From NCBI GenBank assembly GCA_030149245.1, contig JASBRX010000011.1, positions 124,001 to 188,000 on the forward strand: a stretch of 64,000 bases of DNA, given 5' to 3'. The notes under the pieces were generated by a model, which did no database searches, was not told the DNA's origin, and saw only the letters and a list, made by a program, of their open reading frames with translations. The stretch is from Sphingomonas bacterium. Lineage in GTDB: Bacteria > Pseudomonadota > Alphaproteobacteria > Sphingomonadales > Sphingomonadaceae. The position numbers were made by a program, and so were the translations under genes. Of this stretch, positions 10,132-18,455 are shown in pieces. Numbering within the stretch: the first letter of the stretch is position 1; each line of letters starts with the position of its first letter.

Positions 10132-10329
10132 GCCATCAAAGGCGGATGGACAAGCGCCCCAGCGACCCGGCTGGCGTCCCTCGACCGACACATCTTTCCT
10201 TGGATCGGGGACAGGAGGGTCGACGAAACTGCCAATGTGATGGTCCGAGATGCCCTCGCCCCGATCTGGATGACGAGTCCGGAAACCGCCCGCAGAGCGT
10301 TGCAACGGATCCGCACCGTGCTGGATTAA
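10132..10329 (+). pseudogene. P4-type phage integrase fragment (N-terminal/core-binding region only)
   Basis: Peptide KGGWTSAPATRLASLDRHIFPWIGDRRVDETANVMVRDALAPIWMTSPETARRALQRIRTVLD resembles the SAM-like core-binding region of P4-type integrases; no catalytic domain follows. Confidence 0.7.
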
Positions 10330-10549
10330 TCCCATATCAAAGGTTGGTGTCCGCACCAGCAGCGCTGCGTTCGAGTCTATCGCCTGTCCATCCCGCCGCC
10401 TGGCAGCACGCGCACGGCCGCCCCTCGCCGCGCCCAACCCGGCAGCGCAACTGTGGGATCGCCCGGCCAATCCACTTCGATGATGGAACGGACGCCTCGT
10501 ACCGCGCTTAGCATCGCTACCGTCCACCCGCGCCCAGCGATTCATGCAT

Positions 10550-10566
10550 GATAACTGGGGATTATC
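10550..10566 (+). promoter_or_regulatory. Cassette-1 left site: GATAACTGGGGATTATC immediately before ATG
   Basis: Arms CATGATAA / TTATCATG (8 bp perfect) around 7-bp spacer CTGGGGA; 16-bp identity with inverted copy at 13279-13294. Confidence 0.75.
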
Positions 10567-11667
10567 ATGACGCTCACCGAGGGGATATTTGCCGAACTCA
10601 AAGGGCGCAGGGTCGCGCTTGTCTACTCCTTTCCCAAGCCGAGCGATCCGCCCCACCGTTGGTACGATCGTTGGAAATCGCGGGTCTTGATGAGCCACGG
10701 TGAGGCACTTGAGCGCATCGGCGTTCACCCATTATATTGCGACGTCGACTCGTTCATCCGGCAGGCCTCGTGCGGCCAGCTCTCCGAAATCGACGCGGTA
10801 ATCAGCCTGAACGCGGGGGTGAGGCCGGTTTCGCATTTCGCGCTCATCCCGGCAGTTGCCCAATGGTTTCAGATGCCGATCATACCCTGCACGGCGGATG
10901 TGATTATGGCTGGCGAACGCAAGGATCTCGGCAACTCGATCGCGATACGCGCGGGACTTCGCGTGCCGACAGTATACCAGGCGCAGGAGATTGACCTCGC
11001 GAGGACAGCGAGAACGCTTATCGTAAAACCGCGCGACCTAGGCGGAAGCTTCGGGCTTAAGCGGATTGCCGGAAAGCAACTGACCGAAGCTGAATTCGCC
11101 GGCGGAAAAATCGTCCAAGAATTCGTGGCCGGATTCGACGTGACAATCCCGGTCTTTGTTGATGCTCGCACGGGTGCGCTCCAGGTTGCCCACGCGACAG
11201 TGTATCGGCCATCATACCCCGATCCTACCAGTTGGATTTATGACCGCGATGCCAAGGAGGCCTATGTCGGCGGCACCGGGGTGGCGTCGGTAGAGCGTAT
11301 TCAGTTTCCTCTAAAGCAATGCGCCGTGGACCGGATCCGCACATTCGCCGACATGATTGGTGTCGACTGCTTCGCGCGCATTGACTTCCGGCTTGAGGCG
11401 GTCAGCGCCGACAATGTCGAACCGATCACCGCCGAACAGCTGGCCTTCATCGAGATCAACCCGATGCCGACCGTCTGCACGGGGCTCGCGTTCGTCGAAA
11501 GCGTCAGGTCATGGGTCGCATGTAATCTACCCGCGGAAACCGAGGGGTTGGGACGATCGCTCGATCCTTCCGACGACTATGACATCATTGCCTATGTCCT
11601 AGGGCACGCCCTTGCGCGGCAGCTAGGCCCAGCCAAAATGGATGATCGGAACCAAGTCGGTTCTTGA
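10567..11667 (+). CDS. ATP-grasp family protein (D-Ala-D-Ala ligase-like fold)
   Basis: RTLIVKPRDLGGSFGLKRI, KIVQEFVAGFDVTIPVF, CFARIDFRLE, LAFIEINPMPT: ATP-grasp signature segments. Confidence 0.8.
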   Translation: MTLTEGIFAELKGRRVALVYSFPKPSDPPHRWYDRWKSRVLMSHGEALERIGVHPLYCDVDSFIRQASCGQLSEIDAVISLNAGVRPVSHFALIPAVAQWFQMPIIPCTADVIMAGERKDLGNSIAIRAGLRVPTVYQAQEIDLARTARTLIVKPRDLGGSFGLKRIAGKQLTEAEFAGGKIVQEFVAGFDVTIPVFVDARTGALQVAHATVYRPSYPDPTSWIYDRDAKEAYVGGTGVASVERIQFPLKQCAVDRIRTFADMIGVDCFARIDFRLEAVSADNVEPITAEQLAFIEINPMPTVCTGLAFVESVRSWVACNLPAETEGLGRSLDPSDDYDIIAYVLGHALARQLGPAKMDDRNQVGS

Positions 11668-13272
11668 AATGAAGTCGCCCCGCTGACCCTTGTATCGGCC
11701 CTGTGGCGCCGTGGTGGGCAGGCTCTTCTCCATGAACTTTCCGATCGACAGCTTGTCCTCGAGGACGTCTCCATAGTTCATGAAGGCGCGTTCGCGCAGA
11801 AGCACTCGCGTCATCGTCGAAGAATGACCAAGATGGGTCTGCATCCTGAGCACATTCAAGAGTATGATGGCCTGATGGTAGCCATAACCGCGGTCGATGT
11901 TGGCCCGATCTAAGCGGGTTACCAGTCGGTCGAGCTCTTCGGCAGTGATGGTGTCGCCCATGCAGAAGCGGCAAATCAGCGCGTTCGTCTCGAGGCCTAG
12001 GCGATGGATCGGCATCGCATTGTAGGCGGCGGACTTCCGGAAGAACCCAAGCGCTTCCTCGTACCGCGAGTCCAAAATTGCCCCAACCCCTGCATTGTTG
12101 AGCAGGCTGACCATCGCGTACATCTCTGGCGCCTTCTCGGTCGCCTCAGTGATCAGCTCGCCGAATGCGTCCGTGGTGCCGCCGATCTGGTGCATGACGT
12201 TGAGGAGCGCGTTGTTCTTGCAGTAGATCGCCATCGGATCTTGATTGAACCTGCGGAACGTTAGCTCTGCCTGCTCAAGGGTGTGGCGCGAAAACTCGGA
12301 ATAGCCGGCGTTGAGATTGATCAGCCGGTGGCAATGCGCTGTCAGCAGGTCTGAGTCCGTAAGCGCCGCGAGCCGGATGGCCTCATCTAGCCGCTCCGTG
12401 CTGACCTCACGCAGATAAAGGTTCCAAAGCGTGAAAACGGCGCGGATGGCATAGAGCGCCTTGCGCTGCCCATCCGATACCCTGCGCTCATCCAATCGGC
12501 TCAGAAGAGCCAGCGCGCTGTCAGTCAACTTCGAGGCAGCGAACTTGCTGTACTCGAAATTGACCGACCGAATGATCGCATATGCCGCGGAGAGGTTGTG
12601 GGTCAGATCTTCGAAGTCGGTATGATCAACGCCGACTAGGGAGAAGTTGGTATTCGCTACCGCGAGGGTGTTGTTTCCCGTCAGTCCTAGGACGATCTCG
12701 CTGAGACTCATCGAGGGTGATGCTGAGCTCTCGGCCCAGTATCTGGACGACGAACCATAGGTTTCGTGGAAGGTGAAGCTGTTGCTGTAGCGGGAAAGCT
12801 TCGCCTGGAGCTGCACCATGTCGTTGTCGGCAGCCACGACGATCATCGGCATCTTCGCCGGCTCGGCGCTCGAATAGTAAGAGAGCAGCCGACCAAATCC
12901 ATCTGAGTCGATGCTGTTCTCGAAAACGAAGATCGACTCGAGGCCGCTCGACGCGACCGACGTCTGTTTGTCGACAATGGCCAGATTGACCATGCTGAAT
13001 TCGGCGTCTCCAACTTTCATGGTGGGGGCGCTGGCAAGCACCTTCGCCGCGTTACCGACACGCGCAAGAGGCCGCACGACCCATCGATCGTACTGGCGAC
13101 TGCGGATTTCCTTCTTCAGCTCCACTGAATTGAGAATGACCCGGTTCGGCTTGGACGGGTCCCGCGCCACCCGTGAATAGAGATCGGTCGCGGTCGCCTG
13201 GTTCGTCACGTGGATGACACGCTCGCCCGGCCTTCGAAGCGCAGCCTTGGTCAACTGTTCCGGCAGAACCAC
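11623..13272 (-). CDS. Uncharacterized 549-aa protein with helical-repeat (TPR-like) C-terminal half
   Basis: Intact ORF starting GTG; repeating helical segments (DAIRLAALTDSDLLTAHCHRLINLNAGYSEFSRHTLEQAELTFRRF...; SLLNNAGVGAILDSRYEEALGFFRKSAAYNAMPIHRL); N-terminal half unrecognised. Confidence 0.75.
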   Translation of the reverse strand: MVLPEQLTKAALRRPGERVIHVTNQATATDLYSRVARDPSKPNRVILNSVELKKEIRSRQYDRWVVRPLARVGNAAKVLASAPTMKVGDAEFSMVNLAIVDKQTSVASSGLESIFVFENSIDSDGFGRLLSYYSSAEPAKMPMIVVAADNDMVQLQAKLSRYSNSFTFHETYGSSSRYWAESSASPSMSLSEIVLGLTGNNTLAVANTNFSLVGVDHTDFEDLTHNLSAAYAIIRSVNFEYSKFAASKLTDSALALLSRLDERRVSDGQRKALYAIRAVFTLWNLYLREVSTERLDEAIRLAALTDSDLLTAHCHRLINLNAGYSEFSRHTLEQAELTFRRFNQDPMAIYCKNNALLNVMHQIGGTTDAFGELITEATEKAPEMYAMVSLLNNAGVGAILDSRYEEALGFFRKSAAYNAMPIHRLGLETNALICRFCMGDTITAEELDRLVTRLDRANIDRGYGYHQAIILLNVLRMQTHLGHSSTMTRVLLRERAFMNYGDVLEDKLSIGKFMEKSLPTTAPQGRYKGQRGDFISRTDLVPIIHFGWA

Positions 13273-13278
13273 GGCAGC

Positions 13279-13294
13279 ATAATCCCCAGTTATC
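13279..13294 (-). promoter_or_regulatory. Cassette-1 right site (inverted): GATAACTGGGGATTAT on minus strand
   Basis: ATAATCCCCAGTTATC on plus strand; exact 16-bp inverted copy of 10550-10565. Confidence 0.75.
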
Positions 13295-13413
13295 CGTTCC
13301 GCTTTCCCACGAACCTTAGCGCAATTGCATCTCCAGCCAAACGTATGCAGGCAGGCACGGTGAAGGCATAGGCGTTACCGCCATAGCGGACCCATCCCGG
13401 ATGTGTGTGTCGC

Positions 13414-13430
13414 GATAACTCAGAATTATC
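13414..13430 (+). promoter_or_regulatory. Cassette-2 left site: GATAACTCAGAATTATC immediately before ATG
   Basis: Same flanking blocks as cassette 1 but different centre (CAGA vs GGGG). Confidence 0.75.
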
Positions 13431-14153
13431 ATGGAGGACGAAGAGCTAGTCAGACAGTCGGCCGACGCCTGCTATGCGTCTGGAGCTGAGATTTGGTCAG
13501 CATCGGACCGATGGAACGAGGTGAAGCGGCGCGGCATTGAGGCGTTCTCGATAGAGGTGCTGAAAGACCTGCCCAGCGACGCGCGGGTGCTTAATGCCGG
13601 AGCGGGCTCGCACAAGTACGAATGGATGCCGCCACAAGCGGTAAATTTTGATCGCTTTGCTGCTCAGGTCATGCAACTGCCGAATCCGGTAGTTGGGGAC
13701 TTGGAGGATCTGCCGTTTGGGACGGAAGAGTTTGACGCGGTCGTCTGTGTGGGTTCGGTATTAAACTATACTTCCGCTATGGAGGCGATCGCCGAGCTCA
13801 GCCGCGTTTTGAAGCCGGGCGCCGCCTTGGTCCTGCATTTCGAGACTTCCGATAGCGCAGAGCACCTTGGTACATCGATTTGGCGAGCGCCCGCCGCGCC
13901 GCTTCAGACTGTGAACAACGGGCGACCCGACCTGGTGTGGGTATACTCGCGGAGCTTCATCCGGCGAGCGCTGAAGCGGTACGGCATTGAGATCGAGAGA
14001 CAGCAGGGGTTCCATATTGCTTCCGCCGCGCTGCTACGATTGGGCTTCAGTCAACAGGCCGCTGCGGGCGCGGCCCATCTTGACCGGTTCTTCGCCGCAT
14101 TCGGTTTTTTGGCAGACGACGTCATCCTGCTGGGTCGAAAATCTTCAGGATGA
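13431..14153 (+). CDS. Class I SAM-dependent methyltransferase
   Basis: VLNAGAGSHKYEWMPPQAVNFDR, GDLEDLPFGTEEFDAVVCVGSVLNYT, ELSRVLKPGAALVLHFE: Methyltransf_11-type motifs. Confidence 0.85.
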   Translation: MEDEELVRQSADACYASGAEIWSASDRWNEVKRRGIEAFSIEVLKDLPSDARVLNAGAGSHKYEWMPPQAVNFDRFAAQVMQLPNPVVGDLEDLPFGTEEFDAVVCVGSVLNYTSAMEAIAELSRVLKPGAALVLHFETSDSAEHLGTSIWRAPAAPLQTVNNGRPDLVWVYSRSFIRRALKRYGIEIERQQGFHIASAALLRLGFSQQAAAGAAHLDRFFAAFGFLADDVILLGRKSSG

Positions 14154-15084
14154 GCCGACGAAAGCGGCGCGAGAAAATGGCCAGAAGTAGGACGAGCGCC
14201 GCGAGGGCTACAAAAATCCAACCAGTGAGCGCGCCAGGCGATACCGCGGCAACAAGCCCTATGGCTGCGGAGGCGGTCAGGAAAATGATCAGCGATGCGC
14301 GGTGCCGTTCCGACCGGTGCTCCAAGCGGACATCTGCGTCCTTCATCCCGTTTAGAACTATTGGATCGTGCGCGTTTGCTCGTTGCGCCAGGCGCCCTCG
14401 CTCGTCTCGCAGCGCCAGCTCGTACTTGGCACCCGCTTCAGCGTCCAGAAGTGGCTTGAACCACAAAAGATAGTGATTGAAGTATATTAGATCGACAATC
14501 CTGAGGAACTCGCCAGCCGAGATGTTCTCCCGGCCATGGTTGGAGGCGACCATCAGCGACGAGCGGCACGAGCGCAGGGAATCCACCATCGAGGGATCTG
14601 GCGCATGGTAGGTTATCCTTGCCCGCCTGAAGCCCTGAATCCTTAACAAGCGCACGAGCGCGACCGGGTTTGAAAGTGAGTCGGAGATCCCATCATCGGA
14701 TATGACCTCTGCGATAAAATAGTCTGCGGAGATCCGCCGCTGCTCGAGGTATTCCGATATGAGGTCCGCGAATGCGAAATAGGCCCCATGCCCCCGCGCT
14801 GTTGGTGCGATTACGATGAAGTCGAAAATTCCGATCCGCGATGCTGGATAGTACATCAGTGCGCAGAATCCGCAGGGCCTATCTCGGAAGGTCAGTCCGA
14901 AGTAGATTATGCGGCGCCCTTCAAGAGGGGCCCGCAGATAGTGGATAAGTTGATTGGACTCAGTTCGATGTTTCGGCGTCAGATGCCGGACATAGACGTC
15001 CAGGAACTCTTCAAGCCTCCGAAGGCCCGAGTTGCTCTGATCGAACACCTCCAGTTCGAATGAACTGCGAACACGCCGCACCAT
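14122..15084 (-). CDS. GNAT-like acyltransferase domain protein with C-terminal two-TM hairpin
   Basis: GRRIIYFGLTFRDRPCGFCALMYYPASRIGIFDFIVIAPTARGHGAYFAFADLISEYL resembles GNAT motif A; hydrophobic C-terminus ASLIIFLTASAAIGLVAAV...GWIFVALAALVLLLAIF. Confidence 0.65.
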   Translation of the reverse strand: MVRRVRSSFELEVFDQSNSGLRRLEEFLDVYVRHLTPKHRTESNQLIHYLRAPLEGRRIIYFGLTFRDRPCGFCALMYYPASRIGIFDFIVIAPTARGHGAYFAFADLISEYLEQRRISADYFIAEVISDDGISDSLSNPVALVRLLRIQGFRRARITYHAPDPSMVDSLRSCRSSLMVASNHGRENISAGEFLRIVDLIYFNHYLLWFKPLLDAEAGAKYELALRDERGRLAQRANAHDPIVLNGMKDADVRLEHRSERHRASLIIFLTASAAIGLVAAVSPGALTGWIFVALAALVLLLAIFSRRFRRLILKIFDPAG

Positions 15085-15098
15085 AATTCTGAGTTATC
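15083..15098 (-). promoter_or_regulatory. Cassette-2 right site (inverted): GATAACTCAGAATTAT on minus strand, overlapping the GNAT start codon
   Basis: ATAATTCTGAGTTATC on plus strand; exact 16-bp inverted copy of 13414-13429. Confidence 0.75.
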
Positions 15099-15140
15099 CG
15101 CCCCTCGAGTCCCGAATCAATTAACTCGAAATACGCGCCG

Positions 15141-16115
15141 TTGAAAGTGCACCGTTCGGTAATCCCCGCCCCTCATAATGAGCCCGTTTTGGGGGTAATC
15201 AGGGGGCCGGAGTTGCAACGCCTTAAGCAATCTATCGATGAGTACCTCGAACATCTTCGCGTCAGCCGAAATCCCTCTGCGCACACGCTATCGGCCTACC
15301 GAGCCGACCTGAGAGACTACAGCAACTTCATTGCTGGGTCGGGCGAAGAGTCATTTGGTGGTGACGCGATCATGGGATATATCGCTTACCTGTTCGCTCA
15401 GCGCCGGGCGGCTCGCACAGTCCGACGGCGAATCGCATGCCTGAGAGGATTCTTTCGCCACCAGGTCCGAAGAGGATCGTTGAAGGAATCTCCTTTCATG
15501 AGGCTCGAGCTCCAGCTGCCGCGTGCGAAGGGGCTTCCGCGCGCCATACCAAGACCCGAAGCTCGCCAGCTAGTTGGCGCCGCTTGGGAACGGTGCCAGA
15601 GTTCACGCAGACTAGGAAGCGCCCAAACCTTCGCTATTGCGGTGCTCGTCCTGATCAGCTCAGGTGTGCGGGTAGGCGAGCTGGTCTCCCTGCAGAGCGA
15701 CGACTTTCATGCTGACACTGGCGCCTTGCGGGTCCAAGGCAAAGGCCAACGCGAGCGCTTCGTCTTCCTAGTCGATGACGACCTGCGAAAGCTTGTCGCC
15801 AAACTGGCCAAGTCTCGCAGCGGGCTCTCCCTCTTCGGTCAAGGCGAAGCTCAGTGGACGACCGACTGGGTCCGACGCCGTCTTCGAGAGTTTGCCAATG
15901 CCGCTGGCGTCGGGCGCCGGCTGACCCCTCACATGCTGCGGCACACTTGCGCTACTCTTTTGCTGGAAAACGGTGTCGACCTCCGCTTTCTCCAGCGCCT
16001 CCTTGGACACGAGAACATCTCCACAACAGCGATTTACGCCCATGTCGGAGACGCGGGTTTGCAGCGGGCGTTGCAAGGCGCGGGCCTGATCTCTGGCTTG
16101 AAGCGGGTAGCCTGA
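15141..16115 (+). CDS. Tyrosine site-specific recombinase (XerC/XerD-like)
   Basis: N-terminal SAM-like domain (YLEHLRVSRNPSAHTLSAYRADLRDYSNF); catalytic motifs SGVRVGELVSL, TPHMLRHTCATLLLENGVDLRFLQRLLGHENISTTAIYAHV; start may be TTG 15141 or GTG 15147. Confidence 0.93.
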   Translation: MKVHRSVIPAPHNEPVLGVIRGPELQRLKQSIDEYLEHLRVSRNPSAHTLSAYRADLRDYSNFIAGSGEESFGGDAIMGYIAYLFAQRRAARTVRRRIACLRGFFRHQVRRGSLKESPFMRLELQLPRAKGLPRAIPRPEARQLVGAAWERCQSSRRLGSAQTFAIAVLVLISSGVRVGELVSLQSDDFHADTGALRVQGKGQRERFVFLVDDDLRKLVAKLAKSRSGLSLFGQGEAQWTTDWVRRRLREFANAAGVGRRLTPHMLRHTCATLLLENGVDLRFLQRLLGHENISTTAIYAHVGDAGLQRALQGAGLISGLKRVA

Positions 16116-16356
16116 CTCTCGCGTGGCACCGGTTGGGTTTGGATCATTCTGTTTCGGGTTGCTTCCGAAAGGCCCAACCATTGCCGAACGCGTTCAAGGA
16201 TTTTTGAATAGCCCTTAAAGGCCTGATTCCAAATCAAACTTTCGAACGGTGCGGAGGGGCTGTCGAAGGAACGACCCACAGATCGGGCGCGCAAGTCAAG
16301 TAAAGGCCTACGCGACCTGCCGCCCCCAAATAAGGGCGCCCAGAGCCAGAACAAAG

Positions 16357-18066
16357 TCAGGGCGGGGCCTGAATGATGATTTCGTACGTGACGGTGGTCC
16401 CTTGCGGCGGGGATCCCACCCGTGTCGTTGAGCCATCGGCAAATGTCATTCCGTTCGAGAGTGTGATCTCATATGTTCCGACATTGTCTGGTGCTACCAA
16501 CACGGTGACGGAAAGCTGCGCCGTTCCTGGTCGAAGCGCGCCGACTACACAACTGTTCGCTGCACCGATCGTCGTCCGGCATACTTCGCGCCCGTTGATC
16601 GAGACGGCGAATGAATCATCGGCGAGATTACCATTGTCGCGCACACGAATGCTGCCGGTGACATCTTGGCCAATGCAGGCGTGGGGGTCGATCTTTGCGC
16701 CTTTGTTGGTGAAAATTTTTCCGTTGGGTCCATATTCTACGTGGAGATGGGGACCTGACGAGCCACCTGAATTGTTCGACCGGGCAATCGGCTGACCGGC
16801 TTGCACCAGCTGGCCCTCCTGCACTTGAACACCGTCCTTCTCGAGGTGCGCATAGAGCGTAAAGCTTCCATCGGGCGTATTGATGACAACATATCGCCCC
16901 CACCCCTTCACCATCTTGCCGCTTCGGTCGTCAGGTACGAGCGTCGGGCGCTCGTCGAATCCGATCTTGGAGATGGTACCAGAGGTCATCGCATAGACCT
17001 GAGTCCCGTCGGGTGCGCGATAGTCGGTGCCGTAGTGCGATGGCGGGCCGAAGGGGCTGGTGACGGTGAGCGACGCGAGCGGTGGACTGAGGCTGGTGCC
17101 ACCGCATTGCGAGGCCGCCGCGTATGACCCTGCTGACATCTTCGGAAGACCATAGCGGGCATCCGGGCTCAATGAGACAGCCTGCTCGCTCTGTCCCGAT
17201 GCCGGCGACCCCATCGCCTTCGGGGTCTTGAAGGAAGATGCCTCCGGTGCCGTCTTTGTCAGGCCAACAATCAAAACCGCCTCCCACGATCGGTCTGCCG
17301 TGCGGAGATTGGTGAACATCACCGGGTCCAGTGTGAAGCTTAGCTTTCTTGTCGCTGGATCAAAGCTCGAGAGGACCAGTTGGAAATTGTCCAGCACCTC
17401 GCCACCACCAGATTCATAAACCTGCGCAAAGAGCTGCGGCTCAAATCCAGAGTTCAGGGCCGAAATCAGCTCGCTAGGGAGCGTCGCCGAGGCCACTACA
17501 TTCTTGATGGGCTGACGCGAAGCTGTGTTGACGCGTATCTCGACTGGGGCGCGCCGTGGCTCAGTGAAAAGAACCGACGTCGTGTCCCAATCGACGATCG
17601 TCGCAGCCTTGGCGGTGGTCCAGATTCCCACCCTTGTTGGGTTCTCGAACGTGCCCGCGTCGAACGACACATCGATGATGCCCGGTAACGCAATCATCGA
17701 TGCGGCGGCACCCACATCTGCGGCCACCGCATTACCGGCAATCTCCACGGACGCAGTTTTCGTGCCACTTGCTCCGCCGGGATCGGTCACGGTCAGCGTA
17801 ACCGCATAGGTTCCGCTCTGCGCGTAACTATGGGACGGATTTACGTCCGTGCTGTTGCTGCCATCCCCGAAGTCCCATTTATACGTCAGGCTCGCGCCCT
17901 CGGGGTCACTGCTCCCAGCCGAACTAAAGGTGAAGGTGGTTAATTGCTCCGCAGATTGCGTCGATGAAAAATTCGCGACCGGGTTTTGATTTTTTGGCTT
18001 TGAATCACAACTCATAAGCCAAAACGATAGGATCACCAGCCATACCGATATCAATCGTGCTTTCAT
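16357..18066 (-). CDS. Lipoprotein with PKD domain and M23 (LytM) peptidase domain
   Basis: Lipobox [46 protein letters not shown] (PKD); [17 protein letters not shown]...[25 protein letters not shown]...[10 protein letters not shown] (M23). Confidence 0.9.
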   Translation of the reverse strand: MKARLISVWLVILSFWLMSCDSKPKNQNPVANFSSTQSAEQLTTFTFSSAGSSDPEGASLTYKWDFGDGSNSTDVNPSHSYAQSGTYAVTLTVTDPGGASGTKTASVEIAGNAVAADVGAAASMIALPGIIDVSFDAGTFENPTRVGIWTTAKAATIVDWDTTSVLFTEPRRAPVEIRVNTASRQPIKNVVASATLPSELISALNSGFEPQLFAQVYESGGGEVLDNFQLVLSSFDPATRKLSFTLDPVMFTNLRTADRSWEAVLIVGLTKTAPEASSFKTPKAMGSPASGQSEQAVSLSPDARYGLPKMSAGSYAAASQCGGTSLSPPLASLTVTSPFGPPSHYGTDYRAPDGTQVYAMTSGTISKIGFDERPTLVPDDRSGKMVKGWGRYVVINTPDGSFTLYAHLEKDGVQVQEGQLVQAGQPIARSNNSGGSSGPHLHVEYGPNGKIFTNKGAKIDPHACIGQDVTGSIRVRDNGNLADDSFAVSINGREVCRTTIGAANSCVVGALRPGTAQLSVTVLVAPDNVGTYEITLSNGMTFADGSTTRVGSPPQGTTVTYEIIIQAPP

Positions 18067-18455
18067 AGCGAATCACCCAAGTTCATATTGAGGTATACTC
18101 GCTACAAACTTACATTATCCTCAGATTTACTATCCAAAATGGACCGATCCAACATAATTCTTGAATTCAAATGGACACAAACTTTCTGATTTCCTGCTCT
18201 TAATGTGTCGTGTCGGCTGCCGACAACTTCCCGTCGGGCGTCGCCCTCGTCACCGCGCTGGCGTTTTGGCTATTGATGAGTGGCTGGACACCGGCGATCA
18301 GGTGCAGAGTACGGACGCCAGGGTTCCCAATGCTGTCACAAATCGGTCGGCGAAATCCGTCTCGCTTTGGTTTAAGTTCCGAATTATCCGTGTCGCCGAT
18401 TTGAGAATCGCGTGCCTCATTTTTGTAAATGTTGGTGATTTTGGCTCGGGGGTGA

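Noticed and set aside
18067-18455. Short ORFs in the gap between the M23 lipoprotein and the RTX gene
   Set aside because: No coherent coding signal; more likely divergent promoter region.
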